64,000 nt of DNA from Nocardiopsis quinghaiensis (lineage in GTDB: Bacteria; Actinomycetota; Actinomycetes; Streptosporangiales; Streptosporangiaceae): NCBI RefSeq assembly GCF_008638365.1, contig NZ_VWVU01000008.1, forward strand, positions 186,001 through 250,000, in the 5' to 3' direction. Every line of letters begins with the position of its first letter. Position 1 is the stretch's first letter. The translations under genes and the position numbers were made by a program. Positions 28,799 through 38,544 of this stretch are shown here, in pieces. Under the pieces are notes generated by a model that worked only from the letters and a program-made list of their open reading frames with translations, searched no databases and had not been told where the DNA came from.

Positions 28799-30346
28799 TC
28801 AGAAGAAGGGCGGGGTGGAGTCGCCGCCGAGCAGGACGTTTCCGGTCAGCTGGAGGACCGAGTCCTGCGCCACGGCGTGCTGGCACATGGTGTTGGCGTC
28901 GCGCAGCCACCGGTCCATCGGGGAGCGGTTGCGGTAGACGGACGCCCCGCCGGCCAGGTCGAAGAGCCGGTGCACGATCGAGCGGGCGGTGCGGAAGGCG
29001 TGGTCCACGTCGAGCCGGTAGGGGAGGTAGCCGGCGGACGTGAACTCCTCGTGGAGCAGGTCGAGTGCCCGGTGCGCGCGGGCGGCCTCCCCGGGGTCGG
29101 AGCGGTCGAAGCGCAGGGAGACCACCAGGTCCACGACGTCGTGGTCCAGCGCGTTGACGGTGGCGCCCGGGCGTAGTCCGGTCCGCACGCGCACGTCGTC
29201 GAGCAGGGTGAGGGCGGCCGTCACGTCCCGCCCGGTGCGGGGGACCAGGGGCAGGAAGAAGATCCGCCCGTTGCCCTCGGAGTCCACGTCCGGTGCGTTC
29301 CGGCCGACGGCGGAGCGCAGCATCTCCTCGTGGTGGGAGACGTCGCCCGCATACCCGGCCTCGACCACGCGGGAGACCACGTCGTCCGGTTCGGGAGGGG
29401 TGTGGTCGGAGCGCCGCACGGAGGTGAACAGCTTGGCCGCCTCGGCTTCGGTGGCCAGAACGCCGAGCAGGGCCTCCGCGGACTCGGCTGTACCGCCCAC
29501 GCTCAGGTGCGCCAGGTAACCGGAGGAGCGGGGATGCCGTAGGAGGAGGCGGAGGTGGTGTCGTAGATCTTGAGGATGCCCTGGAGCAGGCCCTGGCCCT
29601 GCCATCGGCGGAACGCGTCCACGGCCGGGGCCAGGTCGGCGGCTCCGAAGGTGAGGCGTAGGACGTGCTGGACCTCGGGGCGGACGGGCAGCCGCACCGC
29701 TCCCGCGACGGCGATCCCCAGGTCGGACTGGGTGAACAGGTGCAGGAGCGAGGGCCCCAGTCCGTGCGGATTGGGTGCACCGACCCGGTCGCCGGGCCAC
29801 CAGCCCACGCGCGTCACCTCCCCTCCCGGTAGGACCACCTCCAGTCCGGCGAGGTCGTGGGTGCGCTGGCGGCGCAGCCCCACACCCCGGTCCAGGGCGT
29901 TGCCGAGGACGCTGGTGTGGGCTGAGGAGGCGGTGACGTTCAGCAGGCGGCGCGTGCCGATCAGCTGCTCCGACAGTTGCCGCTGGGTCGCCCCCGCCTC
30001 GATGATCGCCCAACCCTGGTCGGTGTCGAGGCGGCGGATGCGGTCCATTCCGTGCAGTTCGAGTCGGACGGCGCCGTCCCCGACCGGTTCGCGTGAGCCC
30101 AGTCCCCAGTTGTGGCCGGTGGAGACCGCGTACAGGGAGGGGGTCTCGGGAGAGTCGAAGAGCCGTACCAGTTCGGGGACCTGCTCGGCCCGCGAGGGGC
30201 GCAGCACGGCCAGGGTGCCGCGGGGGAGAACCCGGACACGTTGGCGTGCTCGGGTGCGGGGCGAAGCGTTCTCGGGGGGCCGGTGTCTCCCGGTACGCGG
30301 ACGGCCGCTCAGGGACGGTCCCGGGTGGCTCCGTCGAGGTAGACAT
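28799..30346 (-). pseudogene. Chimeric remnant: FAD-linked oxidase fused to acyl-CoA-dehydrogenase-like tail
   Basis: The 5' part encodes a PF01565-type FAD-linked oxidase (AVLRPSRAEQVPELVRLF, YAVSTGHNWGLGSREPVGDG, NVTASSAHTSVLGNALDRG, LEVVLPGGEVTRVGWWPGD) but is broken by a frame change between the ATG at 30346 and about 30220, and by another near 29520. Its C-terminal domain (SVGGTAESAEALLGVLAT onward) continues to SAGYLPYRLDVDHAF. It is then joined in frame to the last 55 residues of an acyl-CoA-dehydrogenase-type flavin monooxygenase (LFDLAGGASVYRNRSPMDRW, HAVAQDSVLQLTGNVLLGGD). A deletion between two neighbouring biosynthetic genes explains the fusion. Confidence 0.8.
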
Positions 30347-30533
30347 GGTCGATCTCCCGGCCCGCGTCCACGCGGGCCAGCGCCATCACGCGGATGGTGT
30401 GGTGGACCCGGCCGTCCCAGTCGGGTTCGGAGGCGCACAGCATCGGTACGTCGAGCATGCGGTGTTCGCATAGGACCAGCGGCGGAACGTCCGCTGTCAG
30501 GTCGGGGGTCATGGTGAACCACAGACACTCCGC
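30309..30533 (-). pseudogene. AroH-type chorismate mutase C-terminal remnant
   Basis: The frame reads LWFTMTPDLTADVPPL, DVPMLCASEPDWDGRV, HTIRVMALARVDAG and DHVYLDGATRDRP, matching the last two thirds of AroH, including the conserved arginine and tyrosine. The N-terminal RGA motif carrying an essential arginine is missing; the open frame instead runs back across the tRNA gene. Its end overlaps the ATG of the FAD-oxidase remnant, as in an operon. It is a second, decayed copy besides the intact aroH at 21206. Confidence 0.65.
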
Positions 30534-30661
30534 ATCGGCGGGGGAGCCCGACGCGGACCCGGCAGGGAGGGCGCCGAGCCGGAACCGCGGCGCGAGCGGT
30601 CCGGGGAATGCGGTAGAGTCTTCCCCGTCGAGGACGCCGGGGACGGCGTTCGCACGGCGGA

Positions 30662-30735
<74 letters not shown>

Positions 30736-30756
30736 CAGAGAAACAGCAGGTCGTGG

Positions 30757-30782
30757 AGGGGTCCGCCCGAGGGCGGGCCCCT
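30757..30782 (+). terminator. tRNA-Pro terminator
   Basis: AGGGGTCCGCCC and GGGCGGGCCCCT form a near-perfect stem with one G-U pair, followed by TTTG, starting 21 bases after the tRNA. Confidence 0.7.
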
Positions 30783-30978
30783 TTGCGCGTTCCCGGTCGG
30801 TGCCGTCCCCAAGAGGTGTCACCGACCTCTCGGGCGCGTTCGTGCACGAGGTACACGCGGTGACGGCGGCGGGTCCGGGAAGTCGGGACATGACGGGCCC
30901 ACGCGGTACCGGCGCGGCGGCTCCCGGACCGCACGGTATCTTGGCGGCGGTGCCGCAGCGGAAGTGAGGTGACCTCCC

Positions 30979-31650
30979 ATGGCCGAGACCGACGGTCCCG
31001 TCCGGGTGTTCCTGGTCGACGACCACGACGTGGTGCGGCGCGGTGTCGGCGCGCTGATCAGCGACGAGTCCGACATGGAGGTGGTGGGCGAGGCCGCCGG
31101 CGCGGCCGAGGCGATCGCGCGCATACCGGCGGTCGGGCCCGACGTGGCGCTGCTGGACGTCCGCCTGCCCGACGGCAGCGGCGTGGAGGTGTGCCGCGAG
31201 GTGCGCTCGCGCCTACCCGAGCTGGCCTGTCTGGTGCTCACCTCCTACGCCGACGACGACGCGCTCTACGACGCGGTGATGGCCGGGGCCTCGGGCTACG
31301 TGCTCAAGCAGATCCACGGCTCGGACCTGGTGGGCGCCATCCGCACCGTCGCCGCGGGCGGATCCCTGCTGGACCCCCGGAGCACGGCCCGGATCATGCG
31401 CCGCATACGCGAGAGCGCCGCGCACGAGGACCCGCTGGCCGTCCTGTCGGATCAGGAGCGTCGCGTCTTCGAGCTGATCGGTGAGGGCCTGACCAACCGA
31501 CAGATCGGCGAGCGCGTCTTCCTGGCCGAGAAGACCGTGAAGAACTACGTCTCCAGCGTGCTGTCGAAGCTGGAGATGCAGCGCCGCACCCAGGTGGCCG
31601 CCTACGCCGCCCGGCTGAAGTCGCGGGTGTCCCGCCAGGACTCCGACTGA
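30979..31650 (+). CDS. devR: DevR/DosR-like response regulator
   Basis: A 223-residue NarL/FixJ-type response regulator. The receiver domain (about 8-125) has the acidic pair DDH, the phosphoacceptor D60 in VALLDVRLP, the conserved threonine/serine in LVLTSYADD, and the lysine in YVLKQ. The LuxR-type helix-turn-helix (about 150-212; LSDQERRVFELIGEGLTNRQ, then AEKTVKNYVSSVLSKL) is close to mycobacterial DevR. It is followed 110 bases later by a DevS-like kinase and stands next to stress and nitrate-respiration genes, so a hypoxia or redox response is the likely role. Confidence 0.9.
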   Translation: MAETDGPVRVFLVDDHDVVRRGVGALISDESDMEVVGEAAGAAEAIARIPAVGPDVALLDVRLPDGSGVEVCREVRSRLPELACLVLTSYADDDALYDAVMAGASGYVLKQIHGSDLVGAIRTVAAGGSLLDPRSTARIMRRIRESAAHEDPLAVLSDQERRVFELIGEGLTNRQIGERVFLAEKTVKNYVSSVLSKLEMQRRTQVAAYAARLKSRVSRQDSD

Positions 31651-31757
31651 CGGCCCCCGCACGGCCGCCGCTCCGGGCGGTGGGCACCCCCTCTAGAATC
31701 GTGTGTAGGGTACGGCCGTCGGTCAGTGAGCGGACTGCGCCGACGTCTCGGAGGTGA

Positions 31758-33485
<1,728 letters not shown>

Positions 33486-33506
33486 GGCCGCGCCGCGCGC
33501 CGGTGG

Positions 33507-34484
33507 TCAGTCGCCGGCTTCCTCCGTACGGGGGCGCACCACGGCCACCGGTACCCGGGCGTGGTGCAGCACCGACTGGCCGACCGATCCCAGCAGCAGC
33601 CCGGTGAAGCCCCCGCGCCCCCGCGAGCCCACGACGATGAGATCGGCGTCCTCGCCCTGGGACAGCAGGGCGTGGGCCGCCTGGTCCTCCACCACGGCGA
33701 AGCGGACGGGAACGTCCTCGGCGCGTTCGCCGCGTGTCTCCTCCACCACGGCGCGGACGTACCTGTCGGCGTGTACGGCGAGGTCCTCGCGGTCGGCGGC
33801 GTAGGCGGCGGCCGCGAACGCCGTGACGTCGAGGGGCACCGACACCGTCCAGGCGTGCACCGCGACGAGTTCCGCGCCGGTACGGGCGGCCTCGTCGAAG
33901 GCGAAGCGCAGCGCGGTCTCGGCGTCGTGGGACCCGTCCAGACCCACCACCACGCGTCCGCGGCTCTCGCGCTCCCGCCGCTCCCCTCCGGCCGCGGCCT
34001 CTCCGGGAGCCGGTACCACCACGACGGAGCAGGGCGCGTGCGCGCTGACGCGGATGCTCACCGACCCCAGGAACGCCGAGGCGACACCGCCCAGGCCGCG
34101 CGATCCCATGACGACCATCGCGGCCGTGCGCGAGGCCGTCAGCAGGGCATGGGCGGGATCCACCATGGAGACCCTGGTGCGCACCTCCAGGCCGGGGTGG
34201 GCCCGGGTGGCGTGGTCGACGGCCTCTCGGAGCAGGTGCGCGGACCAGTCGGTGAGCTCCTGCGACGGCGGCATCCGCAGGGTGTGCCCCAGCGGCGCGC
34301 CGATCACGGGCATGCTCAGCGCGTGCAGGACCAGCAGTTCCAGACCGCGGTCGGCGGCGGCACGGGCCGCCCACTCCAGGGCCGACCGGCTCGCCGGCGA
34401 GCCGTCCACGCCCACGACGATCCCCGTCGTGTCGTTCCGTTCCTGGGCGCGTCCGCTGTCACGGGCGTCGTCGGTGTCGTTCAT
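33507..34484 (-). CDS. Tandem universal stress protein
   Basis: A 325-residue protein with two UspA domains (about 20-160 and 175-320). Each has an N-terminal GIVVGVDGSPAS or RVVVGLDGSHDA start and a C-terminal ATP-binding loop (VVMGSRGLGGVASAFLGSVS and IVVGSRGRGGFTGLLLGSVG). Tandem Usp proteins are classic DosR-regulon members in mycobacteria, in agreement with the position beside devS, with which it is convergent. ATG at 34484. Confidence 0.9.
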   Translation of the reverse strand: MNDTDDARDSGRAQERNDTTGIVVGVDGSPASRSALEWAARAAADRGLELLVLHALSMPVIGAPLGHTLRMPPSQELTDWSAHLLREAVDHATRAHPGLEVRTRVSMVDPAHALLTASRTAAMVVMGSRGLGGVASAFLGSVSIRVSAHAPCSVVVVPAPGEAAAGGERRERESRGRVVVGLDGSHDAETALRFAFDEAARTGAELVAVHAWTVSVPLDVTAFAAAAYAADREDLAVHADRYVRAVVEETRGERAEDVPVRFAVVEDQAAHALLSQGEDADLIVVGSRGRGGFTGLLLGSVGQSVLHHARVPVAVVRPRTEEAGD

Positions 34485-34793
34485 GGTGTGGTCGTCCTCT
34501 CCTCCGGTGCGGCGATGGCTCCGGGTGCGGTGGTGGTGCGGTGTTCGCGGGGCGGTGCGGTGCGCGCCCGTGTTCCGGCGACGAACCAAGTATGTCCGAG
34601 ACGCTCGCGGTGTGTCAGCGCCGTCGTCCCCGGGGCGGTGTGCCCTTCGTCCCGGATCTCGGCGCTGGGAAGGGGGCCTTCGCCCTGCTGCCGAGGACCC
34701 GACGCCCCATGGCCCACCCGTACCCCCGTGCGTGACGGTGCGTGCGGAGGGGCACGATGACCTGAGGGAACGGAAGGAACACGAGGAGGCACG

Positions 34794-35519
34794 ATGGGGC
34801 GGGAACGCGGCACGGGCGGTAGCGATATCGGGCGCCGCATCGCCCAGCGCCGGTCCGAACTGGGGATGAGCCGAGCCGAGATGGCCGAGGGCGCCGGGAT
34901 GGATCCCGGTTACGCGGAGTACCTGGAGGAGCAGCCCGCGCGCCTCAGCCAGGAGGCGCTGTACCACCTGGCGCACGCGCTGGGCACCTCTCCGGAGCAC
35001 CTGCTGGGGGCCGACACCGACACACCGCCCGGCAGCGCCTCCACCGCCGTGCCCGAACCGGAGACACGGACACTGACGGCCGAGGAGTGCCTGGCACTCC
35101 TCGAACCCGGCGGGGTGGGCCGCGTCGCCTTCACCGATAGCGCCGGTACCGCACCCGTCGTGCTGCCGGTCAACTACGTCCTCAGCGACGGCACGGTGGT
35201 CTTCCGCACCGCGGCCGACGGTGTCATCGGCCGCCACGTGCCCGGTCCGATGGGCTTCGAGGTCGACCGGATCGACGGCGCCATGAGCGAGGGCTGGAGT
35301 GTGCTCGTCGCCGGGCGCGCCCGCCGTGTCGGTGACGGGGCCGAACTGGCCGCCCTGCGTGGGCACCGCTTCCCGCGCCCGTGGGCGGGCGGTGAGCGCG
35401 AGGCCTGGATCCGTGTCGAACCGGAGGGGATCACCGGCCGCCGTGTCGGCGGGCGCGTCCCGCACGCGAGGAGCGGACCGGCACCGGGCGAGGCCGAGGG
35501 GCCGGCGTTCCGGTACTGA
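34794..35519 (+). CDS. XRE helix-turn-helix fused to PPOX-like flavin domain
   Basis: The 241-residue protein begins with an XRE-type helix-turn-helix (about 10-70; RRIAQRRSELGMSRAEMAEG then LSQEALYHLAHALGT). A linker leads to a pyridoxamine 5'-phosphate-oxidase-like split barrel (about 90-215; ECLALLEPGGVGRVAFTD, PVNYVLSDGTVVFRTAADG), which normally binds a flavin. A DNA-binding domain joined to a redox barrel suggests a flavin-sensing regulator. ATG at 34794 follows GAGGAGG. It lies between the stress protein and the nitrate genes. Confidence 0.85.
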   Translation: MGRERGTGGSDIGRRIAQRRSELGMSRAEMAEGAGMDPGYAEYLEEQPARLSQEALYHLAHALGTSPEHLLGADTDTPPGSASTAVPEPETRTLTAEECLALLEPGGVGRVAFTDSAGTAPVVLPVNYVLSDGTVVFRTAADGVIGRHVPGPMGFEVDRIDGAMSEGWSVLVAGRARRVGDGAELAALRGHRFPRPWAGGEREAWIRVEPEGITGRRVGGRVPHARSGPAPGEAEGPAFRY

Positions 35520-35835
35520 GGAGCCTCCGGCTCCGGCGCGAGGGCGTCGCGGCCCCTCCGTCCGGAGCGGATCCGGCGTGGGGACCAAGGCCCCTCCTGG
35601 ACGGTACGAAGGACCGCCGCCCGCGGTCGGCCGCCTCTGTTCGCGACAGGGGTGCGCGGGAGAACGTGGGTGAGGAGGAACGAGGCCACACGTCCGAGCG
35701 GCTTCCTCGGCCGGTCGGCACGGCTCCGCACCCACGGAGCCGCCGCCGTGGTCTCCGGTCTGGCGGAGCTGGAGGCGGCCGGGGACAGCCCGTGAGCGTG
35801 CGGACGCCGACGCCCGCACACTCACGGACGTCGGT
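35520..35835. other. Gap between convergent genes with terminator hairpins
   Basis: No gene recognised. GGAGCC/GGCTCC (35520-35534) forms a small hairpin just after the XRE-PPOX stop. GTGAGCGTGCGG (35792-35803) with CCGCACACTCAC (35814-35825) forms a 12-bp stem with one mismatch just downstream of narK on the - strand. These fit terminators for the two converging genes. Confidence 0.5.
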
Positions 35836-37035
35836 CTACGCCGGCTTCGGCACGTCGCGGAAGGCGCGCGAGGTGTACACCGCCACCCCCAGGGCGGCGG
35901 CCGCCAGCAGGACGAAGCCGATGGTGTAGGCGCCCGTGGCCTGCAGTACGACTCCCATGACCAGGGGAGGGAAGTAGCCGCCGAGGCCGCCGGCGGCTCC
36001 GACCATGCCCGTGACCGTGCCCACGCGCGCCGGCTCCACGAGCTGGGCGACGAGGGCGAAGACGCCGCCGGTGCCCAGCCCCAGGAACGCCGCGATGAGC
36101 ACGAAGACGGTGCCCGCGGCCAGCTCCGCCGGGGGCTGGAAGACCAGGGCCAGGGCCATGAGCGTCGTACCGACGAAGGAGATCTGGCAGACCCGTACGG
36201 GGCCGATCCGGTCCGACAGCACGCCCCCCACGGGACGCGCGACGACCGCCGTGAGGGAGAAGCCCGCCGCGCGCAGCCCCGCCTCCGTCTGGGCGAACCC
36301 GTAGGCAGTGTTGAGCAGAGTCGGCAGGTAGGTGGAGAACGCCACGAAACCGCCGAAGGCGATCGCGTACAGCAGCATGTTCTGCCAGGTCGCCTTGATG
36401 CCGAGTGCCTCCCGCATCCGGGGGAGCACCGGCGCGGTGCTGGGGTGCCAACCGGGTGCGTCGCTGCTGAAGACGAGCATGACGACCCCCATGGCCACCA
36501 GGACCACGGCCATGAGGACGTGCGTCGCCGTGATCCCGAGCATCTCGGCGAGGTAGGGGGTGAGGAACGCCGACAGTGCGGTGCCGCCCATCCCGGCGCC
36601 GAAGACGCCGGTGGCGAAGCCACGCCGCTCGGGCCGGTGCCACGCGCTGACGAAGGGGACCCCCACGGCGAACGACGTCCCCGCGACGCCCAGGAAGAAG
36701 CCGAGCACCAGCAGCGCCGCGAACGAGCTTCCGAGGAACCCGAGGAGCAGCACGGGGATGATCGAGACGAAGCAGATGGCGGCCATCATCAGCCGCCCCC
36801 CGTGGCGGTCGGTCAGGGCGCCCACCGGAATGCGCCCCAGGGAGCCGATCAGCACGGGGAAGGCGATCAGCACCGACGTCTGGGTGGGGGTCAGGTCCAG
36901 GCGCTCGCTGTAGGCCGGTGCCAGCGGCCCGATCAGGTTCCACGCCCAGAACAGCAGCACGAACGCGGCCGTCGCCAAGGCGAGGTTCACGCCGGCGCGT
37001 CCTTCGGAAGCGGTCTTTCCCGCCTCGGCATTCAT
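35836..37035 (-). CDS. narK: Nitrate/nitrite transporter, MFS NarK family
   Basis: A 399-residue major-facilitator protein with about 12 hydrophobic segments. Family marks are GRIPVGALTDRHGGR after the second helix, the nitrate-signature-like FGAGMGGTALSAF, and in the second half ARPVGGVLSDRIG and GAAGGLGGYFPPLVMG. It should exchange or import nitrate and export nitrite for the reductase encoded next door. ATG at 37035 with GGAGATGG upstream. A hairpin separates it from narI, so it may have its own promoter. Confidence 0.9.
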   Translation of the reverse strand: MNAEAGKTASEGRAGVNLALATAAFVLLFWAWNLIGPLAPAYSERLDLTPTQTSVLIAFPVLIGSLGRIPVGALTDRHGGRLMMAAICFVSIIPVLLLGFLGSSFAALLVLGFFLGVAGTSFAVGVPFVSAWHRPERRGFATGVFGAGMGGTALSAFLTPYLAEMLGITATHVLMAVVLVAMGVVMLVFSSDAPGWHPSTAPVLPRMREALGIKATWQNMLLYAIAFGGFVAFSTYLPTLLNTAYGFAQTEAGLRAAGFSLTAVVARPVGGVLSDRIGPVRVCQISFVGTTLMALALVFQPPAELAAGTVFVLIAAFLGLGTGGVFALVAQLVEPARVGTVTGMVGAAGGLGGYFPPLVMGVVLQATGAYTIGFVLLAAAALGVAVYTSRAFRDVPKPA

Positions 37036-37067
37036 CGCGTTCCATCTCCAGGTCGTTCGAGTCCGAC

Positions 37068-37089
37068 ACGGCCCGGGGAGCCGGGCCGT
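37068..37089 (-). terminator. Hairpin between narI and narK
   Basis: ACGGCCCGG (37068-37076) and CCGGGCCGT (37081-37089) form a perfect 9-bp stem with a GGAG loop, 56 bases after the narI stop in the direction of transcription. Confidence 0.65.
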
Positions 37090-37144
37090 CGCCTTTCAGG
37101 GGGCCGGGGGAGCGGGGTGGCCGCCCTGGCCCGCGCGCGGGTGT

Positions 37145-37888
37145 TCACCTTCGCCTGTTCTCGCCGACGCGCTCCCAGCCGCGGTTTCCCCGGCGCTGTC
37201 CCAGGCGGTCCTCCTTGCTCCGGTAGGGCACGTAGGGGCGCCACAGGTAGCCGATGGGCGCGCTGAAGACGTGCACCAGGCGGGTGAAGGGCCACAGCGC
37301 GAACAGCAGGAAGGCGGTCACCGCGTGGGCCTGGAAGGTGAACGGTGCCTCGGCCATGAGTTCGGGGCGCAGGTCGAAGCGGAAGATGCCGCGGAACCAG
37401 ACGGACAGGCCCTCGCGGTAGTCGTAGTGGTCGATGATGTTGCCGCCCACGGTGTTGCCGATTCCCAGCAGGATCACCACGGCCAGGGCCAGGTACATGA
37501 CCTTGTCCATGCGCGTGGTGGCGCTGAACACCGGGCCGACGGTGCGACGGCGGTAGACCAGGATCGCCATGCCCACCAGCGTGCAGAATCCGGCGACGGC
37601 GCCGACGCCGACGGCCAGCACGTGGTACACCCCCTCGGAGACGCCCACGGCCTCGGTCCAGCTCTTGGGGATGCCCAGGCCCATGACGTGGCCGAGGAAG
37701 ACCGCGAGGATGCCGAAGTGGAACAGCGGGCTGCCCCAGCGCAGCAGGCGGCTCTCGTAGAGCTGGGAGGACAGCGTGGTCCAGCCGAACTTGTCGTAGC
37801 GGTAGCGCCAGTAGTGGCCGACGACGAAGACGGCGAGGCAGGCGTAGGGGAGAACGACCCACAGCACGAGGTCGAGTGTGGTGGTCAT
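37145..37888 (-). CDS. narI: Respiratory nitrate reductase gamma subunit
   Basis: NarI is the cytochrome b subunit that takes electrons from menaquinol and anchors NarGH to the membrane. The 247-residue protein has five hydrophobic segments and histidines for the two b hemes in LFHFGILAVFLGHVMG near the start and TFQAHAVTAFLLFALW near the end. Its ATG at 37888 overlaps the narJ stop (ATGA), and the C-terminus is basic and soluble. It is the last gene of narGHJI. Confidence 0.94.
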   Translation of the reverse strand: MTTTLDLVLWVVLPYACLAVFVVGHYWRYRYDKFGWTTLSSQLYESRLLRWGSPLFHFGILAVFLGHVMGLGIPKSWTEAVGVSEGVYHVLAVGVGAVAGFCTLVGMAILVYRRRTVGPVFSATTRMDKVMYLALAVVILLGIGNTVGGNIIDHYDYREGLSVWFRGIFRFDLRPELMAEAPFTFQAHAVTAFLLFALWPFTRLVHVFSAPIGYLWRPYVPYRSKEDRLGQRRGNRGWERVGENRRR

Positions 37889-38544
37889 GAGTGCGCTTTC
37901 GTGTGGTCCGTCGGGGCGAAGGGTTCGAGGCCGACCTCCTCGTCCGGCGGCCCCTCGGCGGCCAGGCGGGCCACGGCGTCGCGCAGCCGCCCGGTCAGCG
38001 GAGGCAGGGTGGCGCTCACGGCCGACACGGCGCCCGTGTAGGGCGAGCCGTCGTCCTGGAGGGCGAGGTGCAGCAGCTCCAGCCCGGCCCGGTGCTGGAC
38101 GAGCAGCCGCGCGCCGGCGTCGGGGTCGACGGTGGCGGCGAACTCCAGCACGACGCACAGGTGGTCGGGGAGCTCCTCGGTGTCCGGGTCGAAGCCGGAC
38201 AGGCGGTAGGCGTGGGTGAACCCGAGCAGCGCGGTACCGCGTTTGCGGGTGTCACCGTAGGCGTAGTAGGTCAGGTGCAGACAGGAGCGCCGGCGCAGGT
38301 CGAACGTCTTCACGTAGTGCTCGGCCAGGCTCCGTGCCGGGGTCCGCTCCATGTGGTCCAGGACCCCGCCGAGCTGTCCGCGCATGGGCTCGGGCAGCTC
38401 GCCCACGGCGGTGCGCAGCATCGGGAGCAGAGCGGTGAGCCGCTCGTCTGGGTAGTCCAACAGGAGGGCGGCGACCCGGTGGGTCAGTGCGCGCTGGCGC
38501 TCGGTGATCGGGTGGCGGCGCAGGGCGTTCAGGATCCGGCTCAT
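37885..38544 (-). CDS. narJ: Nitrate reductase assembly chaperone
   Basis: NarJ helps insert the molybdenum cofactor into NarG. The 219-residue helical protein shows the TorD/NarJ-type start VAALLLDYPDERL and the conserved YVKTFDLRRRSCLHLTYYAY. Both ends overlap neighbours by four bases (ATGA), indicating tight translational coupling with narH and narI. Confidence 0.92.
   Translation of the reverse strand: MSRILNALRRHPITERQRALTHRVAALLLDYPDERLTALLPMLRTAVGELPEPMRGQLGGVLDHMERTPARSLAEHYVKTFDLRRRSCLHLTYYAYGDTRKRGTALLGFTHAYRLSGFDPDTEELPDHLCVVLEFAATVDPDAGARLLVQHRAGLELLHLALQDDGSPYTGAVSAVSATLPPLTGRLRDAVARLAAEGPPDEEVGLEPFAPTDHTKAHS

Noticed and set aside
30895-30912. GGGACATGACGGGCCC upstream of devR as a DosR box
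   Set aside because: Only about half of the 14 core positions match and the half-site spacing is wrong.
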